This document shows, one piece after another, positions 45,644 through 55,160 of a stretch of DNA of 64,000 nt (the stretch's first letter is position 1; each line of letters starts with the position of its first letter). The translations under genes were made by a program, and so were the position numbers. Origin of the DNA: Arcticibacter tournemirensis (GTDB lineage: Bacteria > Bacteroidota > Bacteroidia > Sphingobacteriales > Sphingobacteriaceae); contig NZ_VFPL01000001.1 in the NCBI RefSeq assembly GCF_006716645.1, positions 4,526,001-4,590,000 of the forward strand, given 5' to 3'. The notes under the pieces were generated by a model. The model was not told where the DNA came from. It was given only the letters and a program-made list of their open reading frames with translations, and did no database searches.

Positions 45644-46191
45644 AATTTTCAGCATTTTTGATTCGTAGCCCAGCGAGTCAACAAAGACAAAACGACAGCA
45701 TCTTCTGCAGTCCCGCTCATCTTGCGGAGTAGCTCCGCTTAAACAGATTCCCGTTAAATATTCATCTCCAATATCGATCCGGCACTAATCATTCTTTTGT
45801 GCGAGGGCCTCTGGCAATCTAAAATCTCCCGGGCGTAAAGGAGCCTTTGAAATCAAAATACAAGTCGGCTGATCGCAACAGAAGTCAGCGATATGGGGGA
45901 GCTCTTCTTCGTCTCTAATGCAACTGTCCAGCCGCCTGTATAGATTCGGCGAGATTGCTTTTCGGCAAACCATCTTCAATTCACGACGCTGTTTCAGACT
46001 TAATTAGCCAAGCGTCCGTTTTTCTCGAAAAAAAGTGGTAAATTAAAGTTTTTAAAAGAAAATCATAGGATCAACTATTTTATATAACACACAAAATATC
46101 TTTTGATTAAAGCTTAACAACTCAATTAAAATATAATATTAAAAAACTTGTTTTTTGCTCTTTCGACTAAAATATTTAGCAATCAATTAAA
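45644..46191. other. gene-poor stretch ending in AT-rich promoter region
   Basis: No supported gene. A 64-codon minus-strand frame at 45785-45979 has no features I recognise. The last 150 bp before 46192 are strongly A/T-rich and presumably contain the promoter of the following gene, but no exact -7 box is present. A 14-mer, CCTGTATAGATTCG, also occurs near 24978 in another gene-poor gap. Confidence 0.4.
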
Positions 46192-49050
46192 ATGACCTGT
46201 AAATTACGACATATACATTTTTTAATCAGGAATATAACACTAATTACATTAATCTTTAGTTATCATAGTCTAAACGCCCAGGTATTCAATTCAGATCAGA
46301 ACCCTCCCTCCCTTAAATGGAGCCAGATAAACACAGAAAATTTCCAGATCCTCTATCCTACCCCCTTTGAAACTGAAGCGCAACGGATGGCATCCGTACT
46401 GGAAAACATCATATCCAGGGAAGCATATTCACTGAATAAGAAACCCAGGAAGATCTCTGTCATTCTTCAGAACCAAGGTACCACGTCCAATGGTTTTGTT
46501 CAATTGGGCCCCCGGCGTTCAGAGTTCTACACCACCCCGTCCCAGAGCTTCGACTACCAGGACTGGCTAAATAGCCTGGCCGTGCATGAAATGCGGCACG
46601 TTGTTCAGTTTGACAAGTTGACAGGTAAACTCAATGCTCCTTTTTTCGAAAAACTTGCATTGGCAGTTTTCGGCATTACCCTCCCACCCTGGTTCTATGA
46701 AGGCGATGCTGTTGGTACCGAAACTGCCCTAACCCATGCAGGCCGGGGAAGGATACCCGAGTGGGCACTAATCATGAGAACGAATACACTAAGCGGAAAA
46801 AAATTCAGCTATTCCAAGGACTTCTTCAACTCTTACAAAGACCTTACTCCCGGCTATTACCAGCTTGGATTTTTCATGAATACGAAGCTCCGGAGAGACT
46901 TCGGAACCGGCATAACAGATAGTATCATGACCCGGATTTCGAAGAACCCTCTACGGCCATATAGCTTCAGTAATTCGGTGAAAAAATACACGGGTTTAAG
47001 CACCCGGCAACTGCATGATTCGACCATCTCAGAGCTAGGTAAATTATGGTATCAGCAGACTGAAAAAACGGCCCCTCTGGATTACCCTGCAATCAATAAA
47101 AGAAAGAGTAATACTCCCGAACATTATCTGCTCCCGGCAGCGATTCCCGGCGACAAGATTTTAGCGTTAAAACAGAGCAAGGCACGTACGCCGGCGATTG
47201 TAGAAATAGACTCCGCAGGTCGCGAGCGAAGGGTAACAGATATAGGTTTACAGGAGGTGGCATGGTTTAGTTATTCGGCTGGTAAACTTGTATGGGACGA
47301 GTCACGTTTTGATCCGCGCTTTCATCAGCGGTCGTTCAATGTTATCAATATTTTTGACATGCAAACACGACGGGCAAAACAGCTCACTCATCGCACCCGC
47401 ATGTTCGCCCCTACCCTGTCGCCCGACGGCAAAACTATTATCGCAGTCGACATCTCCTACTCGAACAGGATTTCACTAAAGTTAATGGATGCCGCACGGG
47501 GAAAAGAGATCCGGATTTACAACAGTCCGGAAAACTACATGCTTCAAATGCCGGCCTTCAGTCCCGACGGCAAAACCGTAGTTGTGGTAGCTGTCGCAAA
47601 AACCGGCAAGGCCCTTTTCGAACTCAATCTTGAATCGGGTACGTTCTCTCCGCTCTTCCCCTTTCAGCTTCAGGAAATCCTTCGCCCGGTCTATGCCGGC
47701 AGACAGATCCTCTTCAAGGCTCATTACAACGGAATCGACAACATTTACCGGTTCAACCCCAATGACAGGCAGATATATCAGCTCACATCAGCCCGATTTG
47801 GCGCTTTTAATCCCTCCTACGACACGATCTCCCATAAGTTAATACTGAATACCTTTTCGGGACGCGGATACGATATAGCGGCTTTAAATTACTCCGATAC
47901 CTCCGGGCAGAATATCAGCACGATAAAAAACACTTTTATCGACTACGCAGCACCCTTATACGACCAGGAAGGCCACAGCAATGTATTCGACAGCATTCAG
48001 CATAAAACTTATCCGGTAAAACGATATCACGAGTTGAGCAATTTGTTCTACTTCCACAGTCTTGTGCCGGTTGCGGAAGAAAATCAGTTCTTCGACGACT
48101 ATAATGTTGGGATCGAAATGCAGTCGGACAATAAACTGAACACGCTGAGTTTCTACTCCCGCTACCAGTACAACAACGCTCTGCGTAAAAGTGAGTACCT
48201 CACCGGATTTAACTACAAACGCTACTTCCCTATCTTCAGCATCGATTATATTAACCGTCCCCGGCTGATATACCGCCGCGTGAATCAGGCGGGTAAAACT
48301 GTTTTAAGCCCGGTTACCTGGCGCGAGAATGAGATAAAGGCCGAAGTGACCTTTCCTTTTACCCTAAACCGGTTTAACAATAATTATAGTTTTGGATTCA
48401 AAACCGGCACAAGCTATACCAACCGGTACGGTATCGAAAACGGCATGCCTTCGCTCTTAAAAACGCTTGAATATCCCATGCATTACCAGTTTTACGCCTC
48501 GAGGAACAATCGCCGGAGCTCCCGTGATCTTGCGCCGCGTTGGGGACAGAATATCACGCTCACTTACCGGAACTATCCCTTCGAAAACCGCGTGGAAGGC
48601 GAACTATTCACCCTTCGAAGCACCTTTTACTTCCCCGGCCTTGCTTCCAACCACTCTTTTCAGGCTGCTTTCAACTACCAGCACGGTGATGGAAATTATG
48701 TAAATACAGTAGATATCCCGAGGGTAAGCGGCTACAGTTACCTTAGCCCGATTGGGAATACACGCAACACGCTTCTTCTGGACTACAGGCTACCTTTGCT
48801 TTACCCCGACTGGGAAGCAGGGCCACTTGCATTTATCAAACGCATTAAGGGCGGTGTTTTTGCCGATTTCGAAAATATCGGAAAGGGCGACGCCTTCTCT
48901 CCCCGCTCCTACGGCGCTGAACTCAGAGCGGATATGAACCTGCTCCGCTTTTATCTTCCTAATTTTGATGTTGGAGGAAAAGTGATATTTTTAAATGAAA
49001 AACCACGCCAAAATCCGATATTCGAATTTATGGCTACTTACAGCTTTTAA
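46192..49050 (+). CDS. predicted metalloprotease / TolB-like beta-propeller / outer-membrane beta-barrel protein
   Basis: 952 aa with a signal peptide (LITLIFSYHSLNAQ). At 30-290 there is a zinc-peptidase-like domain: HEMRH at 132-136 (LAVHEMRHVVQFDKL) and a downstream Glu in PPWFYEGDAVGTETAL (E170), the gluzincin arrangement. At about 300-610 there are TolB/PD40-type propeller repeats (FAPTLSPDGKTIIAVDISYS; MPAFSPDGKTVVVV). From about 640 to the end, amphipathic strands finish in FEFMATYSF, a C-terminal aromatic as in outer-membrane barrels. The combination suggests a surface or periplasmic peptidase anchored in the outer membrane. The function is unknown. Confidence 0.8.
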   Translation: MTCKLRHIHFLIRNITLITLIFSYHSLNAQVFNSDQNPPSLKWSQINTENFQILYPTPFETEAQRMASVLENIISREAYSLNKKPRKISVILQNQGTTSNGFVQLGPRRSEFYTTPSQSFDYQDWLNSLAVHEMRHVVQFDKLTGKLNAPFFEKLALAVFGITLPPWFYEGDAVGTETALTHAGRGRIPEWALIMRTNTLSGKKFSYSKDFFNSYKDLTPGYYQLGFFMNTKLRRDFGTGITDSIMTRISKNPLRPYSFSNSVKKYTGLSTRQLHDSTISELGKLWYQQTEKTAPLDYPAINKRKSNTPEHYLLPAAIPGDKILALKQSKARTPAIVEIDSAGRERRVTDIGLQEVAWFSYSAGKLVWDESRFDPRFHQRSFNVINIFDMQTRRAKQLTHRTRMFAPTLSPDGKTIIAVDISYSNRISLKLMDAARGKEIRIYNSPENYMLQMPAFSPDGKTVVVVAVAKTGKALFELNLESGTFSPLFPFQLQEILRPVYAGRQILFKAHYNGIDNIYRFNPNDRQIYQLTSARFGAFNPSYDTISHKLILNTFSGRGYDIAALNYSDTSGQNISTIKNTFIDYAAPLYDQEGHSNVFDSIQHKTYPVKRYHELSNLFYFHSLVPVAEENQFFDDYNVGIEMQSDNKLNTLSFYSRYQYNNALRKSEYLTGFNYKRYFPIFSIDYINRPRLIYRRVNQAGKTVLSPVTWRENEIKAEVTFPFTLNRFNNNYSFGFKTGTSYTNRYGIENGMPSLLKTLEYPMHYQFYASRNNRRSSRDLAPRWGQNITLTYRNYPFENRVEGELFTLRSTFYFPGLASNHSFQAAFNYQHGDGNYVNTVDIPRVSGYSYLSPIGNTRNTLLLDYRLPLLYPDWEAGPLAFIKRIKGGVFADFENIGKGDAFSPRSYGAELRADMNLLRFYLPNFDVGGKVIFLNEKPRQNPIFEFMATYSF

Positions 49051-49052
49051 CC

Positions 49053-49331
49053 ATGAGTGGGAAAACAATTTTCATTATCGTTGCGACTGTTCTCGTGACG
49101 ATCGTACTGATGAATAATACAGAAGAGATTGACTTCTGGATTTTTGGAATAGCTAAAATCCCGAAACTTGCAATCCTGGGTGCGATGTTTGCCATAGGGT
49201 TTGTCCTGGGAGTAATGGCAGCCAGGCCACGCAAGCAGAAAATAATCGTAAACGACCATTCTTCAACAACAGCCGAACCCGACGATTATCAGCCCAAACT
49301 AAGCGACGAAGACAGAGACTATATTAGTTGA
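49053..49331 (+). CDS. LapA-domain (DUF1049-like) small membrane protein
   Basis: 92 aa with two hydrophobic helices: IFIIVATVLVTIVLMNNTEE and LGAMFAIGFVLGVMAAR. The NNTEEIDFWIFGIAKIPKLA linker between them is the LapA pattern. In E. coli LapA/LapB act in LPS regulation and envelope assembly. The C-terminal tail is acidic. It begins 2 bp after the upstream protease-barrel gene stop, so both are probably co-transcribed. Confidence 0.82.
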   Translation: MSGKTIFIIVATVLVTIVLMNNTEEIDFWIFGIAKIPKLAILGAMFAIGFVLGVMAARPRKQKIIVNDHSSTTAEPDDYQPKLSDEDRDYIS

Positions 49332-49348
49332 CAAGGGACGATGGAAAG

Positions 49349-49380
49349 TTGTCAATTGTCAATTTAATATTCTACCTTTG
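49349..49380 (+). promoter_or_regulatory. promoter of the cobalamin operon
   Basis: A -33 element TTG (49349-49351), a 21 bp spacer, and a perfect -7 box TACCTTTG (49373-49380). Transcription would start about 5-8 bp later, directly ahead of the B12 riboswitch. Confidence 0.75.
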
Positions 49381-49385
49381 CAATG

Positions 49386-49545
49386 CTTTTGGTTTCCGGT
49401 GTAATAACCGGGATTAAAAGGGAATCCGGTGTAAGTCCGGAACTGTCCCGCAGCTGTAAGCTCCATTAACCAGGTCCACCCTATGTCACTGTATTTGAAA
49501 ATACGGGAAGACAGGCCCGAGGGGAGTAAGTCAGAAGACCTGCCA
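49386..49545 (+). ncRNA. cobalamin (B12) riboswitch
   Basis: Conserved core elements in order: CCGGTGTAAGTCCGGAACTG, TCCCGCAGCTGTAAGC, CGGGAAGACAGGCCC and the B12 box AAGTCAGAAGACCTGCC (49528-49544). It lies about 107 bp upstream of the receptor start. Binding of adenosyl- or methylcobalamin should reduce expression of the uptake operon. No obvious T-tract terminator follows, so control may be at translation or through Rho. Confidence 0.95.
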
Positions 49546-49651
49546 TAGCACGATAGATTCATAGCTTTCGGGGATTGAAGCTGGAATGAAAATACTCGTC
49601 GTATTTCCATTGTTCATTTCCTTCCCCCTGCTTAAATAATTACTCATTAAC

Positions 49652-51706
49652 ATGAAATCAGGGCGAGGACTTACTTCTTACAGACTGACGTATATTTTAT
49701 GTCTGGCGCTTTTTTCAGGAAGCATCGCCTCGCATACAGAAGTCTTTGCTCAAGCCATTACGCCGAACGCCAAAAATCGATTCTCCACAAACGATACACT
49801 TAAGGAAGTACAAATAAAGGGGATCAAACCCAGCCTCCGTCATACCTCAATTACCCCTGTTCAAACACTCGCCGGACAGCAGCTTGAAAATCTGAACAGC
49901 TTATCCGTTGCAGATGCATTAAGATTCTTCTCGGGAGTACAAATAAAAGATTACGGCGGCATCGGAGGCTTAAAAACGGTCAACATTCGCAGTCTCGGCA
50001 GTCAGCATACCGCCGTATTCTATGACGGCATTCAACTCGGCAACGCGCAGGACGGGGAAATAGACCTGGGAAGATTCTCGCTCGACAATATCGAAGAGAT
50101 CGACCTGTATAATAGTCAGCGGAGCAGCATCTTTCAGCCCGCGAGAGCTTTTGCAGCAGCCAGCAGTATTTACCTGCAGTCCAAAATCCCGGTTTTTAAA
50201 AACAACGATCGCGATCACGTGAGGGCCGCTTTCAAAACAGGCTCATTCGGACTGTTTTCACCATCACTGGCCTGGCAGCACAAAATAAGCAATAAGATTT
50301 CCAGCACGTTCAGCACAGAATGGCAAAGGACCGACGGCCGGTACAAGTTCAGGTATACCAATTCAGTATACGACACCACTGCCGTCCGTCAGAACGGCGA
50401 CACCGAAGCTTTGCGATTAGAAGGAGGCTTGCATGGGTCGTTTGCCGACAGCAGCGAATGGTCTGTTAAAATCTTCCAGTATTTTTCAGAAAGAGGACTT
50501 CCCCGTGCCATCGTCAGAAATAATTTTGAATCACGCGACAGACAATGGGACCGCAATACTTTTGTCCAGGCATCCTGGACCAGCCGCAGCAACGGGCCAT
50601 TTCAGCTGATGCTGAACGCGAAATATGCTCACGACTATATGCGGTATCTACAGCCCGGATACGACAATATCGAAGGATCCATGGATAACCGGTACAGACA
50701 AAAAGAATTTTATGCCTCAGCTGCCGGCCGGTACAGCTTAAATTCATTGCTGGACATCGCTCTGTCAACAGATCTCCTCGTTAATGACATGAGTTCTAAC
50801 ATGGCTCATTTTTCTTATCCTGCCAGATACACGAGCCTGACAGCGCTGGCATCCGAATTCCACTCCGGGCGTTTCAGAATGCAGGGAAGCCTTCTGGGCA
50901 CACTGATTAATGAAACAACAGAGCAAAATGCTGCTGCAGGAAATAAAGAGAAGCTAAGTCCCGCTTTTACTGCTTCATGGCAGCCATTTCCGCAAAATAC
51001 ACTCTTGCTGAGAGCTTTTTACAAGGACATCTTCCGGATGCCTACCTTTAACGATCTTTATTATACCTTTTCGGGCAACACCGCCCTTCGGCCTGAGAAT
51101 ACCAAACAATACGATGCTGGCTTCACTATCCTGAAACATCTTAGTTCGCGTTTCTGGCAAAGCATTTCCCTTCAGGCAGACGCTTACTACAATCACGTAA
51201 AAGACAAGATCGTTGCTGTACCAGGCGAGAATATCGCTACCTGGATGATGATGAACCTAGGCGAAGTCAATATCAAAGGAGCGGAAGTAAACATGACAAC
51301 TTCGGCAAAAGCCGGTAAAACCTCGTTAAATGCAACGCTGGCTTACACCTACCAGCAGGCTCTTGACGTAACCAGCGCCTCCGACTTTAACTATCGCCAT
51401 CAAATCCCTTATACTCCCGAACACTCCGGGTCCTTCATTTTAAATGCCACACGCGAAAACATCTCCTTAAACTACAGTTATATCTATACGGGAGAACGGT
51501 ACAGTCAGAAGGCTAATATTCCCGACAACTATATGGAACCCTGGTATACACACGACATATCAGCATCGGGAGGCTTCAAAACAAAGAAGATCGTTTATAA
51601 GGCCACCGCGGAAGTGAACAATCTTTTTAACCAATATCGTGATGTGATTTTGAACTTCCCGATGCCGGGCCGGTCATACCGCTTCACATTAAGCATGAAC
51701 TATTAA
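49652..51706 (+). CDS. btuB: TonB-dependent cobalamin receptor, BtuB-like
   Basis: 684 aa with a signal peptide (YILCLALFSGSIASHTEVFA). A plug domain (about 48-170: SVADALRFFSGVQIKDYGGI, VNIRSLGSQHTAVFYDGIQL, NIEEIDLYNSQ) and a 22-strand-type barrel follow, ending SYRFTLSMNY. The substrate is inferred from the B12 riboswitch in its leader, not from the protein. It starts a four-gene operon with 6 bp to the next gene. It would import cobalamin into the periplasm using TonB energy. Confidence 0.9.
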   Translation: MKSGRGLTSYRLTYILCLALFSGSIASHTEVFAQAITPNAKNRFSTNDTLKEVQIKGIKPSLRHTSITPVQTLAGQQLENLNSLSVADALRFFSGVQIKDYGGIGGLKTVNIRSLGSQHTAVFYDGIQLGNAQDGEIDLGRFSLDNIEEIDLYNSQRSSIFQPARAFAAASSIYLQSKIPVFKNNDRDHVRAAFKTGSFGLFSPSLAWQHKISNKISSTFSTEWQRTDGRYKFRYTNSVYDTTAVRQNGDTEALRLEGGLHGSFADSSEWSVKIFQYFSERGLPRAIVRNNFESRDRQWDRNTFVQASWTSRSNGPFQLMLNAKYAHDYMRYLQPGYDNIEGSMDNRYRQKEFYASAAGRYSLNSLLDIALSTDLLVNDMSSNMAHFSYPARYTSLTALASEFHSGRFRMQGSLLGTLINETTEQNAAAGNKEKLSPAFTASWQPFPQNTLLLRAFYKDIFRMPTFNDLYYTFSGNTALRPENTKQYDAGFTILKHLSSRFWQSISLQADAYYNHVKDKIVAVPGENIATWMMMNLGEVNIKGAEVNMTTSAKAGKTSLNATLAYTYQQALDVTSASDFNYRHQIPYTPEHSGSFILNATRENISLNYSYIYTGERYSQKANIPDNYMEPWYTHDISASGGFKTKKIVYKATAEVNNLFNQYRDVILNFPMPGRSYRFTLSMNY

Positions 51707-51712
51707 AAGAGA

Positions 51713-52858
51713 ATGACGATGAGAAAGATCAAACATATAAAATTACTCCTCCTGTTTGCCCTGATTACAGCGGTGCTTTCCTCCTGTCGCAAGGATCCTA
51801 AGGTAACACCTGAAGAAATTACCGGGATATCAGATCCTGACCTGGCTCAAAAAAGCAGCTTTTACCTTTTAAATGAGGGAAACATGAACATGAACAAGGC
51901 CTCTCTCGATTTCTTTGACCATCAGACAGGCGTTTACAGGAGGAATATTTTTGAATATACCAATCCCGAAATCACAAAAGGGCTCGGAGATGTAGGCAAC
52001 GATATCGGCATCTATGGTTCCAAATTATATATCATTGTCAATAACTCCCATCAGGTTGAAGTATTAAATGCACAGACCGCAAAGCATATCGGCACGATTG
52101 ACATTGTGAACTGCCGGTATATCACATTTTATAACGGCAAAGCATATGTGAGCTCGTATCAGAGCCGCATTGAAGGAAACAGCTCTGCGAACGGATATGT
52201 GGCAAGGATCGATACCGCCAGCTTACAAATAGAAAAAACTGTTACCGTGGGCCGCCAGCCGGAAGAGATGGCAATTACAGGAGGAAAACTATATGTCGCT
52301 AATTCCGGCGGGTACGACCCCGGACAATACGAAAGTACTCTTTCTGTAGTTGACCTTAACAGCTTTACCGAGATAAAGCGGATTGACGTAGCCATCAATC
52401 TTCATCGTGTAAAGGCCGACAAATACGGTGACCTCTATGTTACTTCGAGAGGCGACTCTTACAATATCCCTTCAAAGCTTTTTGTAATTGATACCGGTAC
52501 AGATGCAATCAAAAAGACATTCGACATAGCAGCTACCAACCTCTGTATCGATAATGATCTGGCTTATATCATTGGGGTGCAGTTTAGCTACCCGCTTCAG
52601 AAAAACACCATCTCTTATGCCGTTCTGAATGTAAAAGACGAAAGCATTGTAAGCCGGAATTTCATTACCGACGGTACGGAACAAAGCATTGTAAGGCCTC
52701 AGGGCATAGCAATCGATCCTTATACAAAAGACATCTACGTTACAGATGCCAAAGATTTTGTTACGCCAGGTACTCTTTACTGCTTTGATCGAAACGGCCG
52801 CAAAAAGTGGTCGGTATTTACCGGGGACGCTCCCGCACATTTCGCATTTATAAATTAA
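51713..52858 (+). CDS. BtuG-like beta-propeller surface lipoprotein (first of two)
   Basis: 381 aa. The signal peptide ends in lipobox LSSC (LLLLFALITAVLSSCRKDPK), so it is a lipoprotein. The body is YncE/DUF5074-like beta-propeller repeats: DIGIYGSKLYIIVNNSHQVE, YNGKAYVSSYQSR, RIDTASLQIEKTVTVGRQPE, EMAITGGKLYVANSGGYDPG and SVVDLNSFTEIKRIDV. In Bacteroides, BtuG lipoproteins of this kind cap BtuB and bind cobalamin with very high affinity. Position right after the riboswitch-controlled receptor supports that role. A second in-frame Met at 51719 is equally possible as start. Confidence 0.88.
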   Translation: MTMRKIKHIKLLLLFALITAVLSSCRKDPKVTPEEITGISDPDLAQKSSFYLLNEGNMNMNKASLDFFDHQTGVYRRNIFEYTNPEITKGLGDVGNDIGIYGSKLYIIVNNSHQVEVLNAQTAKHIGTIDIVNCRYITFYNGKAYVSSYQSRIEGNSSANGYVARIDTASLQIEKTVTVGRQPEEMAITGGKLYVANSGGYDPGQYESTLSVVDLNSFTEIKRIDVAINLHRVKADKYGDLYVTSRGDSYNIPSKLFVIDTGTDAIKKTFDIAATNLCIDNDLAYIIGVQFSYPLQKNTISYAVLNVKDESIVSRNFITDGTEQSIVRPQGIAIDPYTKDIYVTDAKDFVTPGTLYCFDRNGRKKWSVFTGDAPAHFAFIN

Positions 52859-52875
52859 ACACTATATATTTTATT

Positions 52876-53958
52876 ATGAAACAACGACTATTACCCGCAC
52901 TGTTTATCCTTTCGCTGGCGCTTTTTCAATCATGCAAAAAAGACCGTGATGAAACTCCAAAAGAAAAAGAGACAGTGGGGATGTATGTACTTTTTGAAGG
53001 ATCGTGGGGACAGAATAACAGTGGAATAGCCTGGTATGATCTAAGAACCGGTCAGTCTGACGCAAATTATTTCAAAACCGTAAATGGTCGCAATTTGGGA
53101 GAAAGTGCCCAGGATCTTAAGCTATATGGAAATAAAATGTATTGCGTTGTATCAGGAACTCAGGGCGAGAAAAAATCATTTCTTGAAGTGATAGATCCTC
53201 TCACCGGAAAATCGATTAAACAAATTCCATTTTTTGATGCCAACTCCGAGTATATGCCCCGCTCTATCGCTTTCGCAGGAGGCAAAGCTTACGTTTCAGG
53301 CTTTGATGGCTATATTAGCCGGGTAGACACTGCGTCGTTAACTATTGACAGCCGGTTGTCGGCAGGACGCTTTCTGGAAGGAATTACTATATCAAACGGA
53401 AAATTGTATGCAGCGAATTCAGACTATAATTATTCCGGAGACGAAACAACTGTATCTGTTGTAGACATAGCCTCGTTTAAAAAGTTATACGAACTGGAAG
53501 TTGGTTCTAATCCCACAAAAATGGCGACATCTGAAAATGGCGATGTTTATGTGGTGCTTGCAGGCACTACTGCCAACGCTCCTGCATTTAAAAGGATCGA
53601 TAGCAAAACAGATAAAGTCACGGCATCTTACAATTACTTTGTTGGATCAATGGCTGTCTCCGGAACGCGCGTTCTATTGAATGTAAACCCCTACAGCACT
53701 CCCGAAATCAAACCATTTGATATCACCTCAGGCGCTCTCGGTTCCAACTTCATTACGGATGGCATCAAGGTTGACATTCCATACAGCATCAGTATCAATT
53801 CGCTTAATGGAGATGTCGTAATAGGTGATTCAAAAAGCTATTCATCTGCATCTGGTGAAGCACTCTGCTTTTCCTCAGAAGGAAAGCTGAAATTTAAATT
53901 CACTACAGCTGCTACCAATCCCAATCACACCGTATTTATCTATGGCAACAAACAGTAA
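52876..53958 (+). CDS. BtuG-like beta-propeller surface lipoprotein (second copy)
   Basis: 360 aa from the ATG at 52876. The signal peptide MKQRLLPALFILSLALFQSC has lipobox FQSC. Propeller repeats parallel those of the preceding gene: DLKLYGNKMYCVVSGTQ, AFAGGKAYVSGFDGYISRVD, TASLTIDSRLSAGRFLEGIT, ISNGKLYAANSDYNYSG and VSVVDIASFKKLYELEVG. The copies are clearly related but diverged, so this is an old tandem duplication or a co-adapted pair. It may bind a different corrinoid or form a second contact with the receptor. It lies 17 bp after the first copy. Confidence 0.87.
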   Translation: MKQRLLPALFILSLALFQSCKKDRDETPKEKETVGMYVLFEGSWGQNNSGIAWYDLRTGQSDANYFKTVNGRNLGESAQDLKLYGNKMYCVVSGTQGEKKSFLEVIDPLTGKSIKQIPFFDANSEYMPRSIAFAGGKAYVSGFDGYISRVDTASLTIDSRLSAGRFLEGITISNGKLYAANSDYNYSGDETTVSVVDIASFKKLYELEVGSNPTKMATSENGDVYVVLAGTTANAPAFKRIDSKTDKVTASYNYFVGSMAVSGTRVLLNVNPYSTPEIKPFDITSGALGSNFITDGIKVDIPYSISINSLNGDVVIGDSKSYSSASGEALCFSSEGKLKFKFTTAATNPNHTVFIYGNKQ

Positions 53959-53965
53959 TAATCAT

Positions 53966-54844
53966 ATGAAAAAAACTACCATTCACCTATTGATTCCGCT
54001 GCTATTGATCTTTGTGGTTATTAACGGCTGCAAAAAAGAAAGCGGCATTGACGGATCGGATGAGGCACCAATACGGCCCATAACGTCCGGCAGCAATGCC
54101 TATGTTACCACTTTATTTGAATACCTGCCAGCACCCGGTCAGCTGGTAAACACCAATGCCGGCACTACTGCCGCTGCAGAAAGCATACTTAGCAAAAAAG
54201 GTCTCATCTCGCTCGGGGCATGGGGAGGGAGTATCGTCCTCGGTTTTGACCACACTGTCGTCAATGAATCCGGCAAAGACGATATTATTCTGCTCGGGAA
54301 CGCAAGTACCATTTTTGCAGAACCTGGAGTAGTATGGGTGATGCAGGACGAGAACGGTAATGGCAAACCAGATGATACCTGGTATGAGCTGGCAGGAAGC
54401 GAGTACGGCAAAACAGGATATATACGTAATTACTCTATTACTTATACTCGTCCGAACCCGGCCGGCGATGTGTCGTGGACAGATAACAAAGGAAATACAG
54501 GCTTTGTTAAAACGAATTCCTCCCATACTCAGCCTTACTATCCTGAATGGATCACTGCGGACAGCTATACAATAACCGGAACGTTGCTACCAGGCAACAA
54601 TATCGACGACAGCGTTCCTACCTTCATCAAAAGTCTCCCATTTGAATTTGGTTACGCGGACAATACACAAGGAGGAGATAAAATCGACATCGACAGGGCC
54701 GTAGATAAAGACGGCAAAAAAATCAATCTTAAAGGTATTGATTTTATTAAAATCCAGACGGGGGCACAATACAATATGGGATGGCTGGGAGAATTGTCAA
54801 CCGAGCTGCAGGGAGTAGCCGACCTAAGCCTGTATAAAGAATAG
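53966..54844 (+). CDS. surface lipoprotein of the cobalamin operon, function unknown
   Basis: 292 aa from the ATG at 53966. The signal peptide MKKTTIHLLIPLLLIFVVIN leads to lipobox INGC. The mature part is a predicted beta-sandwich (ISLGAWGGSIVLGFDHTVVN; EPGVVWVMQDENGNGKPDDT; WYELAGSEYGKTGYIRNYSI). The segment DENGNGKPDD looks like a Ca2+-binding loop. Similar genes accompany BtuB/BtuG loci in Bacteroidota and are annotated only as cell surface proteins. BtuH is one known accessory lipoprotein of such loci, but I cannot claim orthology. It starts 7 bp after the second propeller gene and ends the operon. Confidence 0.8.
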   Translation: MKKTTIHLLIPLLLIFVVINGCKKESGIDGSDEAPIRPITSGSNAYVTTLFEYLPAPGQLVNTNAGTTAAAESILSKKGLISLGAWGGSIVLGFDHTVVNESGKDDIILLGNASTIFAEPGVVWVMQDENGNGKPDDTWYELAGSEYGKTGYIRNYSITYTRPNPAGDVSWTDNKGNTGFVKTNSSHTQPYYPEWITADSYTITGTLLPGNNIDDSVPTFIKSLPFEFGYADNTQGGDKIDIDRAVDKDGKKINLKGIDFIKIQTGAQYNMGWLGELSTELQGVADLSLYKE

Positions 54845-54994
54845 ACGATTGTCAAATAAAAAAGAAGAGATAAGGCAAACGCGACAAGAAGTTTCAGACG
54901 GGAGGGCTATAAGTTTCCAGTCAGCAGACGAAGAACTTCTCCTGTTTTGATCTTATTCTATTACACTATTACAATTGAGCAACGAAGTACAGGT

Positions 54995-55099
54995 TCACCA
55001 GATTATTACTTTAATAATGGCATAAAGTCCAACAGCAAGGATAACCGCTTCAACTGCAATAGTAAACTTGATCACTGATTCGAAAATTCTATTTTTCAT
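54995..55099 (-). CDS. possible 34-aa membrane miniprotein
   Basis: The minus-strand frame from the ATG at 55099 reads MKNRIFESVIKFTIAVEAVI, then LAVGLYAIIKVIIW, and stops. It is one hydrophobic helix after a short basic-amphipathic start, in an otherwise gene-free 452 bp gap. There is no homology evidence. The regular transmembrane pattern and the position below a perfect inverted repeat make it worth listing. The rest of the gap (54845-54994 and 55210-55296) shows nothing I can name. Confidence 0.4.
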   Translation of the reverse strand: MKNRIFESVIKFTIAVEAVILAVGLYAIIKVIIW

Positions 55100-55160
55100 A
55101 TCAGGTTTTGATTAGTTAATTCACTATAAAAGTAGAATATCACAATCATATTCACAAACA

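Noticed and set aside
24977-45950. Shared 14-mer CCTGTATAGATTCG at about 24978 and 45936 as a mobile-element signature
   Set aside because: Flanks do not match beyond the 14-mer; a chance match cannot be excluded.
45785-45979. 64-codon minus-strand frame in the gap before the metalloprotease gene
   Set aside because: No ribosome site, no recognised pattern and no operon context.
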